Assembly (NCBI RefSeq): GCF_016446285.1
Contig: NZ_CP054140.1
Location: forward strand, 2,842,001-2,906,000
DNA from: Desulfobulbus oligotrophicus
GTDB taxonomy: Bacteria; Desulfobacterota; Desulfobulbia; Desulfobulbales; Desulfobulbaceae
Length of the DNA: 64,000 nt
Reading direction: 5' to 3'
Shown: positions 29,165-38,460 of the stretch, in pieces
Layout: each line of letters begins with the position of its first letter
Numbering within the stretch: the stretch's first letter is position 1
Made by a program: the position numbers and the translations under genes
Notes under the pieces: generated by a model
The model's input: the letters and a program-made list of their open reading frames with translations, nothing else
Told to the model about the DNA's origin: nothing
The model's database searches: none

Positions 29165-30652
29165 ATGGAAACAACAAGCAACCTCCTCAAGCAACGACGC
29201 GAAAAAGCCGAAACCCTGGCGCAGTCCGGGGTTAAACTTTTTAACAATACCTTTAAAAACCCGACCCCTGTTGCCGGCATCCTTCCCCTGGGAGTTTGCC
29301 TGGCTGCGGAGTGCCGTGCTGAATCTGAAACACCTCACCGGGTGGCCGGCCGGATCATGTCGATGCGCAAGTTCGGCAAGGCCGCCTTCTTTCACCTGCA
29401 GGACGCCTCAGGGCGCATTCAGGTCTATGCGCGCAGGGACCTGCTTGGTGAAGAACAGTTCAACCTCTTTAAAAAATGGGATATCGGTGACATCGTTGGT
29501 GTTGAAGGCGAGTTATTCAAAACCAAAACCGGTGAGCTTTCGCTGGAAGCCCTGACAATGCAGCTGATCACCAAATCGCTGCGCCCATTACCGGAGAAAT
29601 TCCATGGCTTGACTGACATTGAAACCCGCTACCGGCAACGGTACCTCGATCTGATTGTCAACCCGGAGAGTCGTGATATTTTTAAAAAACGGGTTGAAAT
29701 CATCCGTCTCATCCGTGAGTTTCTGAGCAACCGTGGCTTTATGGAGGTTGAGACGCCTATGATGCAGCCGGTGCCCGGCGGCGCCACGGCCAAACCTTTC
29801 CGCACCCATCACAATGCCCTGGATACCGATCTCTACTTACGTATTGCCCCGGAACTCTATCTGAAACGACTCCTGGTGGGCGGGTTTGAAAAAGTGTTCG
29901 AAATCAACCGTAACTTCCGGAACGAAGGATTGTCCACCCGGCACAACCCGGAGTTCACCATGCTGGAGTTCTATCAGGCCTACTCAAGCTACCATGATCT
30001 CATGGATCTGACAGAGGAAATGATCTCCTGGCTGGCCCATGAGATCACCGGCACGCTGGACATCACCTACCAGGGAATACCGGTTAACCTCGCTCCCCCC
30101 TGGCAACGTTTAACCATGGAAGAGGCCCTGGAAAAAATCGCCGGTATTGATCCCGCCGTGCTCAAGGATGATACGGCAGTCAGAGCGCTCGCCACAAAAA
30201 AAGGTATTGAGCTGCCTCCCGGCGCTGGTCCGGGTAAAGCAAAAACCGAACTGTTTGAACTCCTGGTTGAAGAACAGCTGATCAATCCGACCTTTATCAC
30301 CTCCTATCCGACTGAAGTTTCACCACTGGCCAGGCGTAACGATGACGACCCGACGGTTACGGACCGGTTTGAACTGTTTATCACCGGCCGGGAAATTGCC
30401 AATGCCTTTTCCGAACTTAATGACCCCGTCGATCAGCTGCAGCGCTTTCAAAAGCAGATCGACGGCCGTGGCGATGATGAGGAAATCCATCCGGTCCTGG
30501 ACCGCGATTATGTCCGGGCTTTGGAGTACGGGATGCCGCCGGCGGCGGGTGAAGGGATTGGTATTGATCGACTGGTCATGCTGTTGACCGATGCACCTTC
30601 CATTCGTGATGTTATCCTTTTTCCGCAGATGAAGCCGGAAACCGGTGAATGA
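29165..30652 (+). CDS. lysS: Lysyl-tRNA synthetase, class II
   Basis: It charges tRNA-Lys. The 495-aa protein has an OB-fold anticodon-binding domain (about residues 55-160: VAGRIMSMRKFGKAAFFHLQ), motif 1 near MEVETPMMQPVPGG, motif 2 FRNEGLSTRHNPEFTMLEFY, and motif 3 GEGIGIDRLVMLLTD. Length is normal. The stop overlaps the start of the lolC/E gene by 4 bp (ATGA), so lysS, lolC/E and lolD form one unit, as in many deltaproteobacteria. No ribosome binding site is visible before the ATG. Confidence 0.97.
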   Translation: METTSNLLKQRREKAETLAQSGVKLFNNTFKNPTPVAGILPLGVCLAAECRAESETPHRVAGRIMSMRKFGKAAFFHLQDASGRIQVYARRDLLGEEQFNLFKKWDIGDIVGVEGELFKTKTGELSLEALTMQLITKSLRPLPEKFHGLTDIETRYRQRYLDLIVNPESRDIFKKRVEIIRLIREFLSNRGFMEVETPMMQPVPGGATAKPFRTHHNALDTDLYLRIAPELYLKRLLVGGFEKVFEINRNFRNEGLSTRHNPEFTMLEFYQAYSSYHDLMDLTEEMISWLAHEITGTLDITYQGIPVNLAPPWQRLTMEEALEKIAGIDPAVLKDDTAVRALATKKGIELPPGAGPGKAKTELFELLVEEQLINPTFITSYPTEVSPLARRNDDDPTVTDRFELFITGREIANAFSELNDPVDQLQRFQKQIDGRGDDEEIHPVLDRDYVRALEYGMPPAAGEGIGIDRLVMLLTDAPSIRDVILFPQMKPETGE

Positions 30653-31887
30653 CCAAACCCATGGCCTCCTTTGAATGGTTTGTCAGCCTGCGGTACCTGC
30701 GGGCTAAACGAAAGCAGAAATTCATCTCCCTGATCACTTTGATTTCCATTCTCGGAGTGGCTGTCGGTGTCATGGCCCTCATCGTTGTCCTGTCGGTATT
30801 TACCGGGTTCACTGAAGGTCTGCGTGATCAAATCATCGGCGTGAATGCCCACGTCCTGGTGCAGCGATTCGGCTCGACCATCACCAAGCCTGATGAGGTC
30901 GCCGCATCCATAAAAACAGTCCAGGGCGTCCAGGCAACCACTCCCTACATCTACGGGCAGGCCCTGATCAGCTCAGCGACCCAGTCCACCGGCCTGGTCC
31001 TGCGGGGCATTGATGCCGGCAGCGCCGTGCAGGTGCTCGGTATCGACAAAAAAATGGTGGCCGGAAGATTGGCTGATCTTGACAAGCCCACCGAGATCCC
31101 CTCCATTGTCATGGGTATCGACATGGCACGGCAACTTCGGGTCGGACTCGGTGACAAGGTTCGTCTGATCTCACCCAACGGCCCCCTTTCGCCCATGGGT
31201 GTGCTCCCCAAGATCCGCACCTGCATGGTGGCCGGCCTGTTTGAAACAGGTATGTTCGAGTACGACTCCACCATGGGATATGTCAATCTGGAGACCGCTC
31301 GCAGCCTCACTGATCTGCGCCAGGGCGTACACGGTATTGAGATCCGGGTACACGACATCGATGCTGCGCACCGAACGGCCGCAGCCATCCAGCAGGTGCT
31401 TGGTCACGAGTATTCGGTCCGTGACTGGATGCAACTGAACCAGAACCTGTTTGCAGCGCTTAAGCTGGAAAAACTCGGTATCTTTATTGCCCTGGACTTG
31501 ATTATCCTGGTCGCTGCCCTCAACATCATCAGTGCCCTGATCATGATGGTCATGGAAAAAAACCGGGATATCGCCATCCTTAAATCCATGGGCGCCACCA
31601 CCAGGGCCATCATGCGTATCTTTTTCTATCAGGGCATGCTCATCGGGCTTGTCGGCACATTCCTGGGTATGCTCAGTGGTCTTGGCCTCTGTGCGTTACT
31701 CAAACGGTACAAGATCATTGAACTGCCGAGCAACGTCTATCCCATGTCCACCATGCCCATCAAAGTGGTACCGTTCGATGTCACGGTTATCGCCCTCTCC
31801 GCTCTGCTCATCACTCTGGTCGCCACACTCTATCCATCGTGGAAAGCATCGCGGATCCGTCCTGCCGAGGCCCTCAGTTATGAATGA
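30649..31887 (+). CDS. lolC: Lipoprotein-releasing system permease LolC/LolE
   Basis: Inner-membrane permease of the Lol ABC transporter that frees outer-membrane lipoproteins for LolA. The 412-aa protein has a short cytoplasmic N-terminus (SLRYLRAKRKQKFISLITLIS), one membrane segment (about 30-52), a large periplasmic MacB-like domain, and three C-terminal FtsX-type segments (from about 280). Only one permease is present, which suggests a homodimeric LolF-like arrangement instead of LolC plus LolE. It overlaps lysS by 4 bp and lolD by 8 bp. Confidence 0.92.
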   Translation: MTKPMASFEWFVSLRYLRAKRKQKFISLITLISILGVAVGVMALIVVLSVFTGFTEGLRDQIIGVNAHVLVQRFGSTITKPDEVAASIKTVQGVQATTPYIYGQALISSATQSTGLVLRGIDAGSAVQVLGIDKKMVAGRLADLDKPTEIPSIVMGIDMARQLRVGLGDKVRLISPNGPLSPMGVLPKIRTCMVAGLFETGMFEYDSTMGYVNLETARSLTDLRQGVHGIEIRVHDIDAAHRTAAAIQQVLGHEYSVRDWMQLNQNLFAALKLEKLGIFIALDLIILVAALNIISALIMMVMEKNRDIAILKSMGATTRAIMRIFFYQGMLIGLVGTFLGMLSGLGLCALLKRYKIIELPSNVYPMSTMPIKVVPFDVTVIALSALLITLVATLYPSWKASRIRPAEALSYE

Positions 31888-32566
31888 CACTCCGCTTCTC
31901 CAAGCTGTGGACCTGCGCAAAACCTATCCGAGCGGTCGTGACACCATCACTGTACTCAACAAGGTCAACCTGACCGTGCAGCCCGGTGAGATGACCGCCA
32001 TTGTCGGCGCTTCCGGATCGGGGAAAACCACTCTGCTCCAGATCCTTGGTACCCTGGACACGGCGGACTCCGGAACACTCCTGTTTCAAGGTGTTGAATT
32101 GAGCGGTAAAAACGAGTCTGATCTGGCTGAACACCGCAACCGCCACCTTGGCTTTATCTTCCAGTTCCATCACCTTCTTCCTGAATTTTCAGCCCTGGAG
32201 AACGTGATGATGCCCGGCCTCATTCATGGCCGCTCCCACGCTGAGCTGCGAAAAGCGGCTGTCGGACTGCTTGAACGGGTCGGCCTGGCCAAGCGATTGG
32301 AACACCGCAGCGGCGAACTGTCCGGAGGTGAACAGCAGCGTGTTGCCCTGGCACGCGCCCTCATTATGAGCCCGGCCCTGCTCCTTGCCGATGAACCGAC
32401 CGGCAACCTGGATGCCGCCAGCGGCCAGCGGGTTTTTGAATTATTACAGGAGCTGAGTGATCATCTTCACCTGGCAGTGGTCATGGTCACCCATAACATG
32501 AGCCTGGCCGGGGCTATGGATCACTGTCTGACCCTGGCCGATGGTCGCCTCTGCTCCACCGCCTAA
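31880..32566 (+). CDS. lolD: Lipoprotein-releasing system ATPase LolD
   Basis: ABC ATPase partner of the permease upstream. Starting at the ATG at 31880 (228 aa) gives a protein with Walker [11 protein letters not shown]-loop [15 protein letters not shown], signature [15 protein letters not shown], Walker [13 protein letters not shown] and the switch His in VTHN. The open frame extends 77 codons upstream inside lolC, but the start chosen gives the usual length and an 8-bp ATGAATGA overlap typical of translational coupling. Confidence 0.95.
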   Translation: MNDTPLLQAVDLRKTYPSGRDTITVLNKVNLTVQPGEMTAIVGASGSGKTTLLQILGTLDTADSGTLLFQGVELSGKNESDLAEHRNRHLGFIFQFHHLLPEFSALENVMMPGLIHGRSHAELRKAAVGLLERVGLAKRLEHRSGELSGGEQQRVALARALIMSPALLLADEPTGNLDAASGQRVFELLQELSDHLHLAVVMVTHNMSLAGAMDHCLTLADGRLCSTA

Positions 32567-32574
32567 TCTTCTTG

Positions 32575-33378
32575 ATGAGTACAGTTATGGTACGGCCTCT
32601 CTTACATCTTATCCCTACAGTGCTGATCATTGCTGCTCTTGGTCTCTCCGGTTGCAGCACTTCCAAACCGTTACCCCGGCAGACGGCTCCACCGGCGGCC
32701 GTACAGACGGATCCCCCCGCCAAAAGTCATCCCCGGACCCCTGCACCAAAGATTACAGGCAAACCAAAGACCACCATCAGTGCAGCCAAACAGTCTGTCC
32801 TTGTAAGTGAACGCAACCGGGCCTCCTGTTACCGTTTACAGCCGGGGAAAACGTCCACCAGGATGATCAAAAAACACATTCCGGCAAAAAAAGCGGCCAC
32901 AGCTGCTCATCTCGCCAAAAAAGATGCAACAGCCACGACTGCCAAGCCCATGACGACCGTGACCAGGATGGTTACAACCACCAGTCGCTGCCAACCACAG
33001 AGTTTGATCTATGCCCGCTGTCGCACCGGTATTGACACGTGTAAGCTCGGGGATACAAGCCCGGTGCAGTGGTTTGCCTGCGCAAAAAACAACAGCGCCA
33101 CCACTTTCGAGCCGGTTGCCGGATCGGTCCTGGTGCTGGACAGAAACGCCCGCCGCGGCATGCCCACCGGCCACCCTGTCTACGTTGAAGAGGTGCTCCC
33201 GAGCACTGATAATATCTGGCAGTTGCGCATCAGCCATACCAACTATGATCGCAAATGCCATCTTGACCAGGATGCCACTGTTCTCTTTAATTCTACAGAG
33301 ATGACCGCATCCTTCATGACCGGGCCATGGGCACCCTGGGCCAAGGATTTAAAAGCGCTTGGATTTATTGTCCGCTGA
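32575..33378 (+). CDS. Lipoprotein with a CHAP-like C-terminal domain, unknown role
   Basis: Not recognised as a named protein. The N-terminus is a lipoprotein signal (hydrophobic run, lipobox LGLSGC with Cys27 or so), followed by about 110 residues rich in Pro, Thr, Ala and Lys that look like a periplasmic or wall-spanning linker. The C-terminal 120 residues contain a stretch (GSVLVLDRN..., TGHPVYVEEVLP, RISHTNYDRKC) that follows the pattern of CHAP amidase/peptidase domains, with Cys residues before it; the catalytic His and Asn/Tyr-type residues appear kept, the Cys position is uncertain. It starts 9 bp after lolD, so it is probably in the Lol operon. It may cleave peptidoglycan peptides or be a binding-only relative. 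Confidence 0.55.
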   Translation: MSTVMVRPLLHLIPTVLIIAALGLSGCSTSKPLPRQTAPPAAVQTDPPAKSHPRTPAPKITGKPKTTISAAKQSVLVSERNRASCYRLQPGKTSTRMIKKHIPAKKAATAAHLAKKDATATTAKPMTTVTRMVTTTSRCQPQSLIYARCRTGIDTCKLGDTSPVQWFACAKNNSATTFEPVAGSVLVLDRNARRGMPTGHPVYVEEVLPSTDNIWQLRISHTNYDRKCHLDQDATVLFNSTEMTASFMTGPWAPWAKDLKALGFIVR

Positions 33379-33459
33379 CCTTAACCAACGTATCAGGAAC
33401 AGTCAGGTTCAGTCAACTCCAGGTCCTCTGCAAACCGTCATACACCAAGGAGCTTTGCC

Positions 33460-34434
33460 ATGCTGTCCCGCCTCCATCATCTTGTACTGATACCACTCTT
33501 TATCTTCTGCTTTCTGTCCGTCTGCCAGGCACAGGCGCCTCAAATTCTGACACAGGTTCCCGGGTATTACCGGATGCAGCTCGGTCAGTTTGAGGTCACT
33601 GCCCTGTATGATGGCGCAACTGAACTGGATAAGGGCCTGCTCCACCACGCCAAACCGGAAGAGATCGACCAGCTCCTGGCCCGGATGTTTGTCGGCAATC
33701 CCAAGATGCAAACCGCTGTCAACGCCTATCTGATCAATACCGGCACGCACCTCATTCTGGTGGACACCGGTGGAGGACAACTCTTTGGCCCTGGCCTTGG
33801 CAGGACGATCACCAACCTGCAGGCCGCCGGGTATGACACTGCCCAGGTGGACACAGTGCTTCTCACCCATCTGCACGGCGATCATGTGGGCGGGCTGACC
33901 GATACAGCCGGCACGCCGCTCTTTCCCCAAGCAACGATCCGGGTTGCACAGGCTGAACATGACTACTGGTTGTCCGGACAGCAGGCAGCAGCAGCACCCG
34001 AAAAAGCACGAGCCTTTTTCAAAATTGCACAGGAGACTGCAGCACCTTATCTGCGCTCAGACCGGTGGAAAACGTTTGACTATGGCCCGATAGTTCCGGG
34101 AATACTGGCAGTCAAGACTGAAGGCCATACACCGGGCCATACCGCCTTCAAGGTAGAGTCTGATGGCCGGCAACTCCTGATCTGGGGAGATATTGTACAT
34201 TCGCACGCAGTTCAGTTCAGCCGGCCTGATGTCTCCATTGACTTTGATGTCGATCCCAAACAGGCCAAAGCCACCCGCAAAGCACTGCTGCGCGATACAT
34301 CGACCACTCAGATTCTGGTGGCAGGCATGCACCTCCCCTTCCCCGGCATCGGCCGTGTCCGTGCCGATGGTGTGGAGAGCTATGCCTGGGTGCCGATTGA
34401 ATTCGGGATGAGCGATGCTTTTAAGAAGAAGTGA
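33460..34434 (+). CDS. Periplasmic metallo-beta-lactamase-fold hydrolase
   Basis: A 324-aa protein with a signal peptide (cleavage likely after QA, residues 22-24) and an MBL fold: LLTHLHGDHVGGL (HxHxDH, residues 136-142), later His in GHTPGHTAFKV, Asp in IWGDIVHSH and His in VAGMHLPFPGIG. The layout matches the methyl-parathion-hydrolase/lactonase-like branch of the superfamily, which includes lactonases and phosphotriesterases; the substrate is not evident. AAGGAG lies seven bases before the ATG. It follows the lipoprotein by 81 bp. Confidence 0.85.
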   Translation: MLSRLHHLVLIPLFIFCFLSVCQAQAPQILTQVPGYYRMQLGQFEVTALYDGATELDKGLLHHAKPEEIDQLLARMFVGNPKMQTAVNAYLINTGTHLILVDTGGGQLFGPGLGRTITNLQAAGYDTAQVDTVLLTHLHGDHVGGLTDTAGTPLFPQATIRVAQAEHDYWLSGQQAAAAPEKARAFFKIAQETAAPYLRSDRWKTFDYGPIVPGILAVKTEGHTPGHTAFKVESDGRQLLIWGDIVHSHAVQFSRPDVSIDFDVDPKQAKATRKALLRDTSTTQILVAGMHLPFPGIGRVRADGVESYAWVPIEFGMSDAFKKK

Positions 34435-34546
34435 TCAGCCGGATCAGAAGAAAAACCAGACGGTGAAAGTACACACTACACCCGGGTGGGCCTGAACCAG
34501 ATGATTTCAGGTGAACGATGCTGCCGATGCCTTAACGCTATAGCCC

Positions 34547-35047
34547 TTAACGGCCAATCGCCCGGGCGATGTACCCGGCAACCTCTTCCTGGTCCATACC
34601 GTCACAGTCTACGATCAGCTCCGCATGCTTCCGGTACAGTATCTGGCGCTCATCGTAGAGTTCCTGGAATGTCTGATTTCCAGCCTTGGCAATGCCACGT
34701 GAGTCAAAGTTACGGATACGACGTTTGATTTCCTGGAACGAGACATCAAGAAAGATAACGGTCGACATCGCCTTGAGATGAGCCATGGCCTTTTCACTGT
34801 AGGCGGCACTGCCACCGGTGGCGATCACATGGTTGCTGACATTGAGCTTGAGGATCTCCTCCTCTTCAATGGCTCGCAGCACAAGATGACCGCTGTCGTC
34901 AAGGATCTGTTGCAAAGACTTCTGCCGATTGATCTGGATGAGTACGTCGGTGTCAATAAATCCCAGTGACAAGTTCTTAGCAAGGATGATGCCGACCGTA
35001 CTCTTTCCGGCCCCCGGCATCCCGATCAGCGTGAGATTGCTCTTCAT
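34547..35047 (-). CDS. aroK: Shikimate kinase
   Basis: It phosphorylates shikimate with ATP in aromatic amino acid synthesis. The 166-aa protein has Walker A GMPGAGKST, the shikimate-binding Asp pair in GFIDTDVLIQ, an Arg in LVLRAIEEEE, the GG loop ATGGSAAYS and the lid Arg in FDSRGIAKAG. Length is normal for AroK/AroL. It is a single minus-strand gene convergent with the hydrolase gene. Some kinases of this fold have other substrates, but the substrate residues are kept. Confidence 0.85.
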   Translation of the reverse strand: MKSNLTLIGMPGAGKSTVGIILAKNLSLGFIDTDVLIQINRQKSLQQILDDSGHLVLRAIEEEEILKLNVSNHVIATGGSAAYSEKAMAHLKAMSTVIFLDVSFQEIKRRIRNFDSRGIAKAGNQTFQELYDERQILYRKHAELIVDCDGMDQEEVAGYIARAIGR

Positions 35048-35129
35048 GACACTGTCACCTTAAAAAGATACAAAAACAAAGTGTGCGAAAGGGATCCATC
35101 CAGACTTCCAGCCACATACATACAGCACG

Positions 35130-35153
35130 ACCGGGGTTTGGCAACACCCCGGT
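35130..35153. other. Perfect inverted repeat in the gap between aroK and the frdX-like gene
   Basis: Arms ACCGGGGT/ACCCCGGT with an 8-nt loop. It lies about 110 bp past the stop of the minus-strand ferredoxin gene and upstream of aroK. No T-run follows on either strand, so terminator function is uncertain. Confidence 0.35.
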
Positions 35154-35258
35154 TTCAAAGACATGCAGCTGCTCAGATTCTACCTCAAGGCTCTATCCAA
35201 AAGGTGAGAAACCAAACAGTTCCGAGCAGATCAGCAGGCCCGTTTCTGTCCGAAAGAG

Positions 35259-36002
35259 TTACCAGGTCGATTCCCCCTTGATCTCGCCGTGTGTGGAAAC
35301 AATCACCTGACGTATCGGAAAATCGGGTTTAACTGCGGCCAGGGCTGTTCTGATGATCTGCAGCATGGAATGACAGCAAGGCACTTCCATGATCAAAATG
35401 GTCAACGAATTGAGTTTTCGTGTGCGAAAAATCTCAATGAACCGCTGAACATAGAGCTCTTGATCATCAAACTTCGGGCACCCCATCATCACCACCCGAC
35501 CGGTGATGAAATCTTTCTGCAAACCGGCATAAGCAACGGCTGTACAGTCTGCAGCGACCAGGAGATCACAGTTGTCCAGAAACGGCGCTGTTGGTGGGAT
35601 AAGCCGGATCTGGACCGGCCAGTGTGACAGCGCAGAACCGGTTTGCAGACTGGGTGCGTTGGCGGCCTGGCAGGGTGTCAGCGGTGCAAACGTCTGTAAC
35701 TGCGCTGATGGGCAGCCCGAACCTTGCGGGAGTACAGAATCGATCTTTTGTTCCTGCTGCGCTGCGAGATAGTGCTCCACGGCCTCTTCATCAAACGCAT
35801 CGGCTTCCCGCTCTATAATCTGCAAAGCCCCGGTCGGACACGATCCCAGGCAGGCGCCCAGACCATCACAGAGGTTATCCGCCACTAAACGGGCCTTGCC
35901 GTTGATGATCTGTAAGGAGCCTTCAGCGCAATCCGGAACACAGAGCCCGCATCCATCGCACAATTCTTCATCTATCTTTATAATTTTTCGCAATACTTTC
36001 AT
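35259..36002 (-). CDS. Two-cluster ferredoxin-like protein, FrdX-type
   Basis: A 247-aa iron-sulfur protein. The N-terminal 60 residues hold a standard [4Fe-4S] motif CDGCGLCVPDC and a second motif CDGLGACLGSC in which the second Cys is Leu, a pattern that I recall from ferredoxins found beside hcp. The remaining 180 residues are a Cys-rich domain with no motif that I can name (CPSAQLQ, AADCTAVAYAG, MMGCPKFDD, MEVPCCH). HcpR regulons in deltaproteobacteria are known to include hcp and a ferredoxin called frdX. Probable role: electron donor for Hcp or the sulfite reductase next to it. Start chosen at MKVLRKIIKID. Confidence 0.75.
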   Translation of the reverse strand: MKVLRKIIKIDEELCDGCGLCVPDCAEGSLQIINGKARLVADNLCDGLGACLGSCPTGALQIIEREADAFDEEAVEHYLAAQQEQKIDSVLPQGSGCPSAQLQTFAPLTPCQAANAPSLQTGSALSHWPVQIRLIPPTAPFLDNCDLLVAADCTAVAYAGLQKDFITGRVVMMGCPKFDDQELYVQRFIEIFRTRKLNSLTILIMEVPCCHSMLQIIRTALAAVKPDFPIRQVIVSTHGEIKGESTW

Positions 36003-36032
36003 ACTATCTACTTTTAACCGTATAGTTGTCCA

Positions 36033-36665
36033 TCAACCGAGAACCGCCTTTTTCAACGTCTCAATGCCCAACCGTTCCACAAACCGGGCGGACCTGGTCT
36101 TGAACCTGGCCTCGCGAATATAGTAGTTGAGTGTCCTCGTTACCAAAGTCACCGCCTCATCATCAGTCAATTCCTGTGCAACCACATCTCCGATACGTGG
36201 CCGGCCGGCGGCGTTCCCGCCAAAAATCAATCGCCACCCTCTACTTTCTCCGGTGAGCCCGACATCACGCATCCACGATTCGCAGCAGTTAAAGCGACAA
36301 CCGGATATGCCGACCTTGACTTTAGCCGGTAAAGGGCCTGCCAGGTCGATTGTTTTGATGCGCTCACTTAACCCCAAAGCGTCCCGATGCCCGTAACGGC
36401 ACCAGGTACTGCCGGGGCAGGCCTGCACATAATGCAACTGTCCGCGTTTGTGCGGCAATGTATCAGGAAGACGCAGTTCCTTGCGCAGGGCCTCCAGGGC
36501 TTCCGGTTCCATCCCTAAAAAGGCCACGCGTTGCGCACCCGTGATCTTTGTTTTCGGCACCCTGTACTTTTGTGCCAGGGCGGCCAGATGTTCCAGGTCT
36601 TCAGGACTCAGCAAACCAGCATCAAATTGAGGGAGCACGAGATATGTCTTGTGATTGTCTTCCAT
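36033..36665 (-). CDS. Low-molecular-weight assimilatory-type sulfite reductase (siroheme/4Fe-4S)
   Basis: A 210-aa protein matching a single nitrite/sulfite reductase ferredoxin-like half plus the siroheme-[4Fe-4S] half. Cys83 and Cys89 (CPGSTWC) and Cys123 and Cys127 (CRFNC) form the C-x5-C...C-x3-C coupled-cluster motif. Length fits the small sulfite reductase (alSiR) known from Desulfovibrio, whose physiological role is unsettled; nitrite reduction is also possible. The ATG lies 10 nt after the T-run of the hcp terminator and its only Shine-Dalgarno-like sequence (GGGAGG) is inside that hairpin. The neighbouring FrdX-like ferredoxin, 30 bp downstream, is a natural electron donor. Confidence 0.85.
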   Translation of the reverse strand: MEDNHKTYLVLPQFDAGLLSPEDLEHLAALAQKYRVPKTKITGAQRVAFLGMEPEALEALRKELRLPDTLPHKRGQLHYVQACPGSTWCRYGHRDALGLSERIKTIDLAGPLPAKVKVGISGCRFNCCESWMRDVGLTGESRGWRLIFGGNAAGRPRIGDVVAQELTDDEAVTLVTRTLNYYIREARFKTRSARFVERLGIETLKKAVLG

Positions 36666-36674
36666 GGTTCATTT

Positions 36675-36715
36675 AAAAAACCTCCCGGTTACACAGAGCC
36701 AGGCAACCGGGAGGT
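36675..36715 (-). terminator. Strong intrinsic terminator after hcp
   Basis: On the minus strand an 11-bp perfect stem ACCTCCCGGTT/AACCGGGAGGT with a 14-nt loop is followed by six T. It ends just before the sulfite reductase ATG. Confidence 0.9.
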
Positions 36716-36740
36716 GCAACACTGTTTGTCTGAAACGCGT

Positions 36741-38369
36741 TTATCCCAGAATGGTTTTGAGGTCGTTTTCCGGTGTGTCGATCGGTTTGATATCAAAGGT
36801 GTTGACCAGAAACTCAAGCACCGCCGGGCTGACAAAGGCCGGCAGCGACGGTCCAAGACGGATGTCCTTGATACCCAGATACAGCAGCGTCAGCAGAACA
36901 GCCACCGCCTTCTGCTCATACCAGGAGATGATCATGGACAGAGGCAGGTCGTTGACCTCACAGTCAAACGCCTGGGCCAGGGCCACCGCGATCTGGATCG
37001 CAGAGTAGGCATCGTTACACTGACCAACATCAAGCAGACGCGGAATACCGCCGATATCACCAAGCTGCTTGTCAAAAAAACGAAACTTGCCGCAGGCCAG
37101 TGTCAGTACAACGCAGTCACTGGGAACCTGCTCAACAAAACGGGTGAAGTAGTCACGCCCGGGCTTGGCACCGTCACAACCGCCAACCAGGAAAAAATGA
37201 CGGATGGCCTTTGATTTCACTGCCTCGATCACCTTGTCGGCCACACCCAAAACAGCATTGCGGGCAAAACCAACCATCACTGAACCGTTGTCAACGTCAT
37301 CGGTAAAACCGGGCATGGCCAGGGCCATCTCCACCACGGCTGAATAATCCTTGTTGATGATGTGCTTGACTCCCGGCCAACCCACCAGTCCGTTGGTGAA
37401 TACACGATCTTTGTAGTCGTCACGCGGTTTCTGGATACAGTTGGTGGTGAACAGGATCGGTCCGGGAAAGGTCGGAAACTCTTTTTGCTGATTCTGCCAG
37501 GCCGTCCCGAAATGACCATAGAAGTGCGGATACTTCTTCAGCTCCGGATACCCGTGGCAGGGCAGCATCTCCCCATGGGTATAGATGTCGATCCCCTTGC
37601 CCTCGGTCTGCTTCAAAAGCAGCTCAAGATCATGCAGATCATGACCGGTGATAAGAATACATTTGTTCTTGCGATGACCCAACGGCACCGAAGTGGGAAC
37701 CGGATGACCATAGGCACCGGTATTGCCCGCATCCAGTAACTCCATGGCCTTGAGGTTGATCTCACCGGCCTTCATGACCATGGGAACGCACGCCTCAACG
37801 CTCAGACCGCCAACAAGCAGCATACTCAGGGCCTCATAGCAGAAGGCGGCAACAGCAGGATCGGTCTTGCCGAGTATAGCTGCATGATCAGCATAGGCGG
37901 CAATCCCCTTAAGACCATAGAGCAGTGTCTGTTTAAGGGAACGGATATTGTCGTCGGTATCGAGATTTTCGATCAGGTTGAGGGCCTTGCCCTGAGCGGT
38001 CAACTCCGCAACATCACCTGTGGGAATGAAAGAGGCCGGAGCTTCGGTAAAATCGGTCTTGCCGCCCGCAACCGCCACCTTGGCCTTCATGGCCTCACGC
38101 AGCTCAACCGCACGTTTGATCAGAAGAACAAAACGATCAGGATCAAAATCAACGTTGGTTAAAGTCGAAAAGATCGCCTCAAAGGTGAAATGATCCGTGG
38201 CCCCGTCAACAATACCAAGCCGCCGACCCTCCTGGGCATACAGAGCCAAACCCTGCATCGCATAGATCAGAAGATCCTGAAGATCGGCAACCTCTTCATT
38301 CTTCCCGCAAACACCAATCACCGTACATCCAGACCCCTTGGCGGTCTGCTCACACTGATTGCAAAACAT
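36741..38369 (-). CDS. hcp: Hybrid cluster protein (hydroxylamine reductase / NO reductase)
   Basis: A 542-aa cytoplasmic Fe-S protein that carries a [4Fe-4S] and a 4Fe-2S-2O hybrid cluster and reduces hydroxylamine or nitric oxide. The N-terminal cysteines are C3, C6, C15 and C21 (CNQCEQTAKGSGCTVIGVC), the Desulfovibrio/clostridial class. Hybrid-cluster ligands are seen in ITGHDLHDLE, LFTTNCIQ, ACGKFRFF and DVGQCNDAYSAI. AAGGGAGG lies six bases before the ATG. It is divergent from a Crp/Fnr-family regulator gene with an Fnr-like box in between. Confidence 0.97.
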   Translation of the reverse strand: MFCNQCEQTAKGSGCTVIGVCGKNEEVADLQDLLIYAMQGLALYAQEGRRLGIVDGATDHFTFEAIFSTLTNVDFDPDRFVLLIKRAVELREAMKAKVAVAGGKTDFTEAPASFIPTGDVAELTAQGKALNLIENLDTDDNIRSLKQTLLYGLKGIAAYADHAAILGKTDPAVAAFCYEALSMLLVGGLSVEACVPMVMKAGEINLKAMELLDAGNTGAYGHPVPTSVPLGHRKNKCILITGHDLHDLELLLKQTEGKGIDIYTHGEMLPCHGYPELKKYPHFYGHFGTAWQNQQKEFPTFPGPILFTTNCIQKPRDDYKDRVFTNGLVGWPGVKHIINKDYSAVVEMALAMPGFTDDVDNGSVMVGFARNAVLGVADKVIEAVKSKAIRHFFLVGGCDGAKPGRDYFTRFVEQVPSDCVVLTLACGKFRFFDKQLGDIGGIPRLLDVGQCNDAYSAIQIAVALAQAFDCEVNDLPLSMIISWYEQKAVAVLLTLLYLGIKDIRLGPSLPAFVSPAVLEFLVNTFDIKPIDTPENDLKTILG

Positions 38370-38460
38370 GATGAACCTCCCTTGTGTAATTATTTATGTC
38401 GTTTTTGACCGTGTTCCTCGGTAGTATGCTGTCAATTTAACGATAATTTGAAAACTTTCC

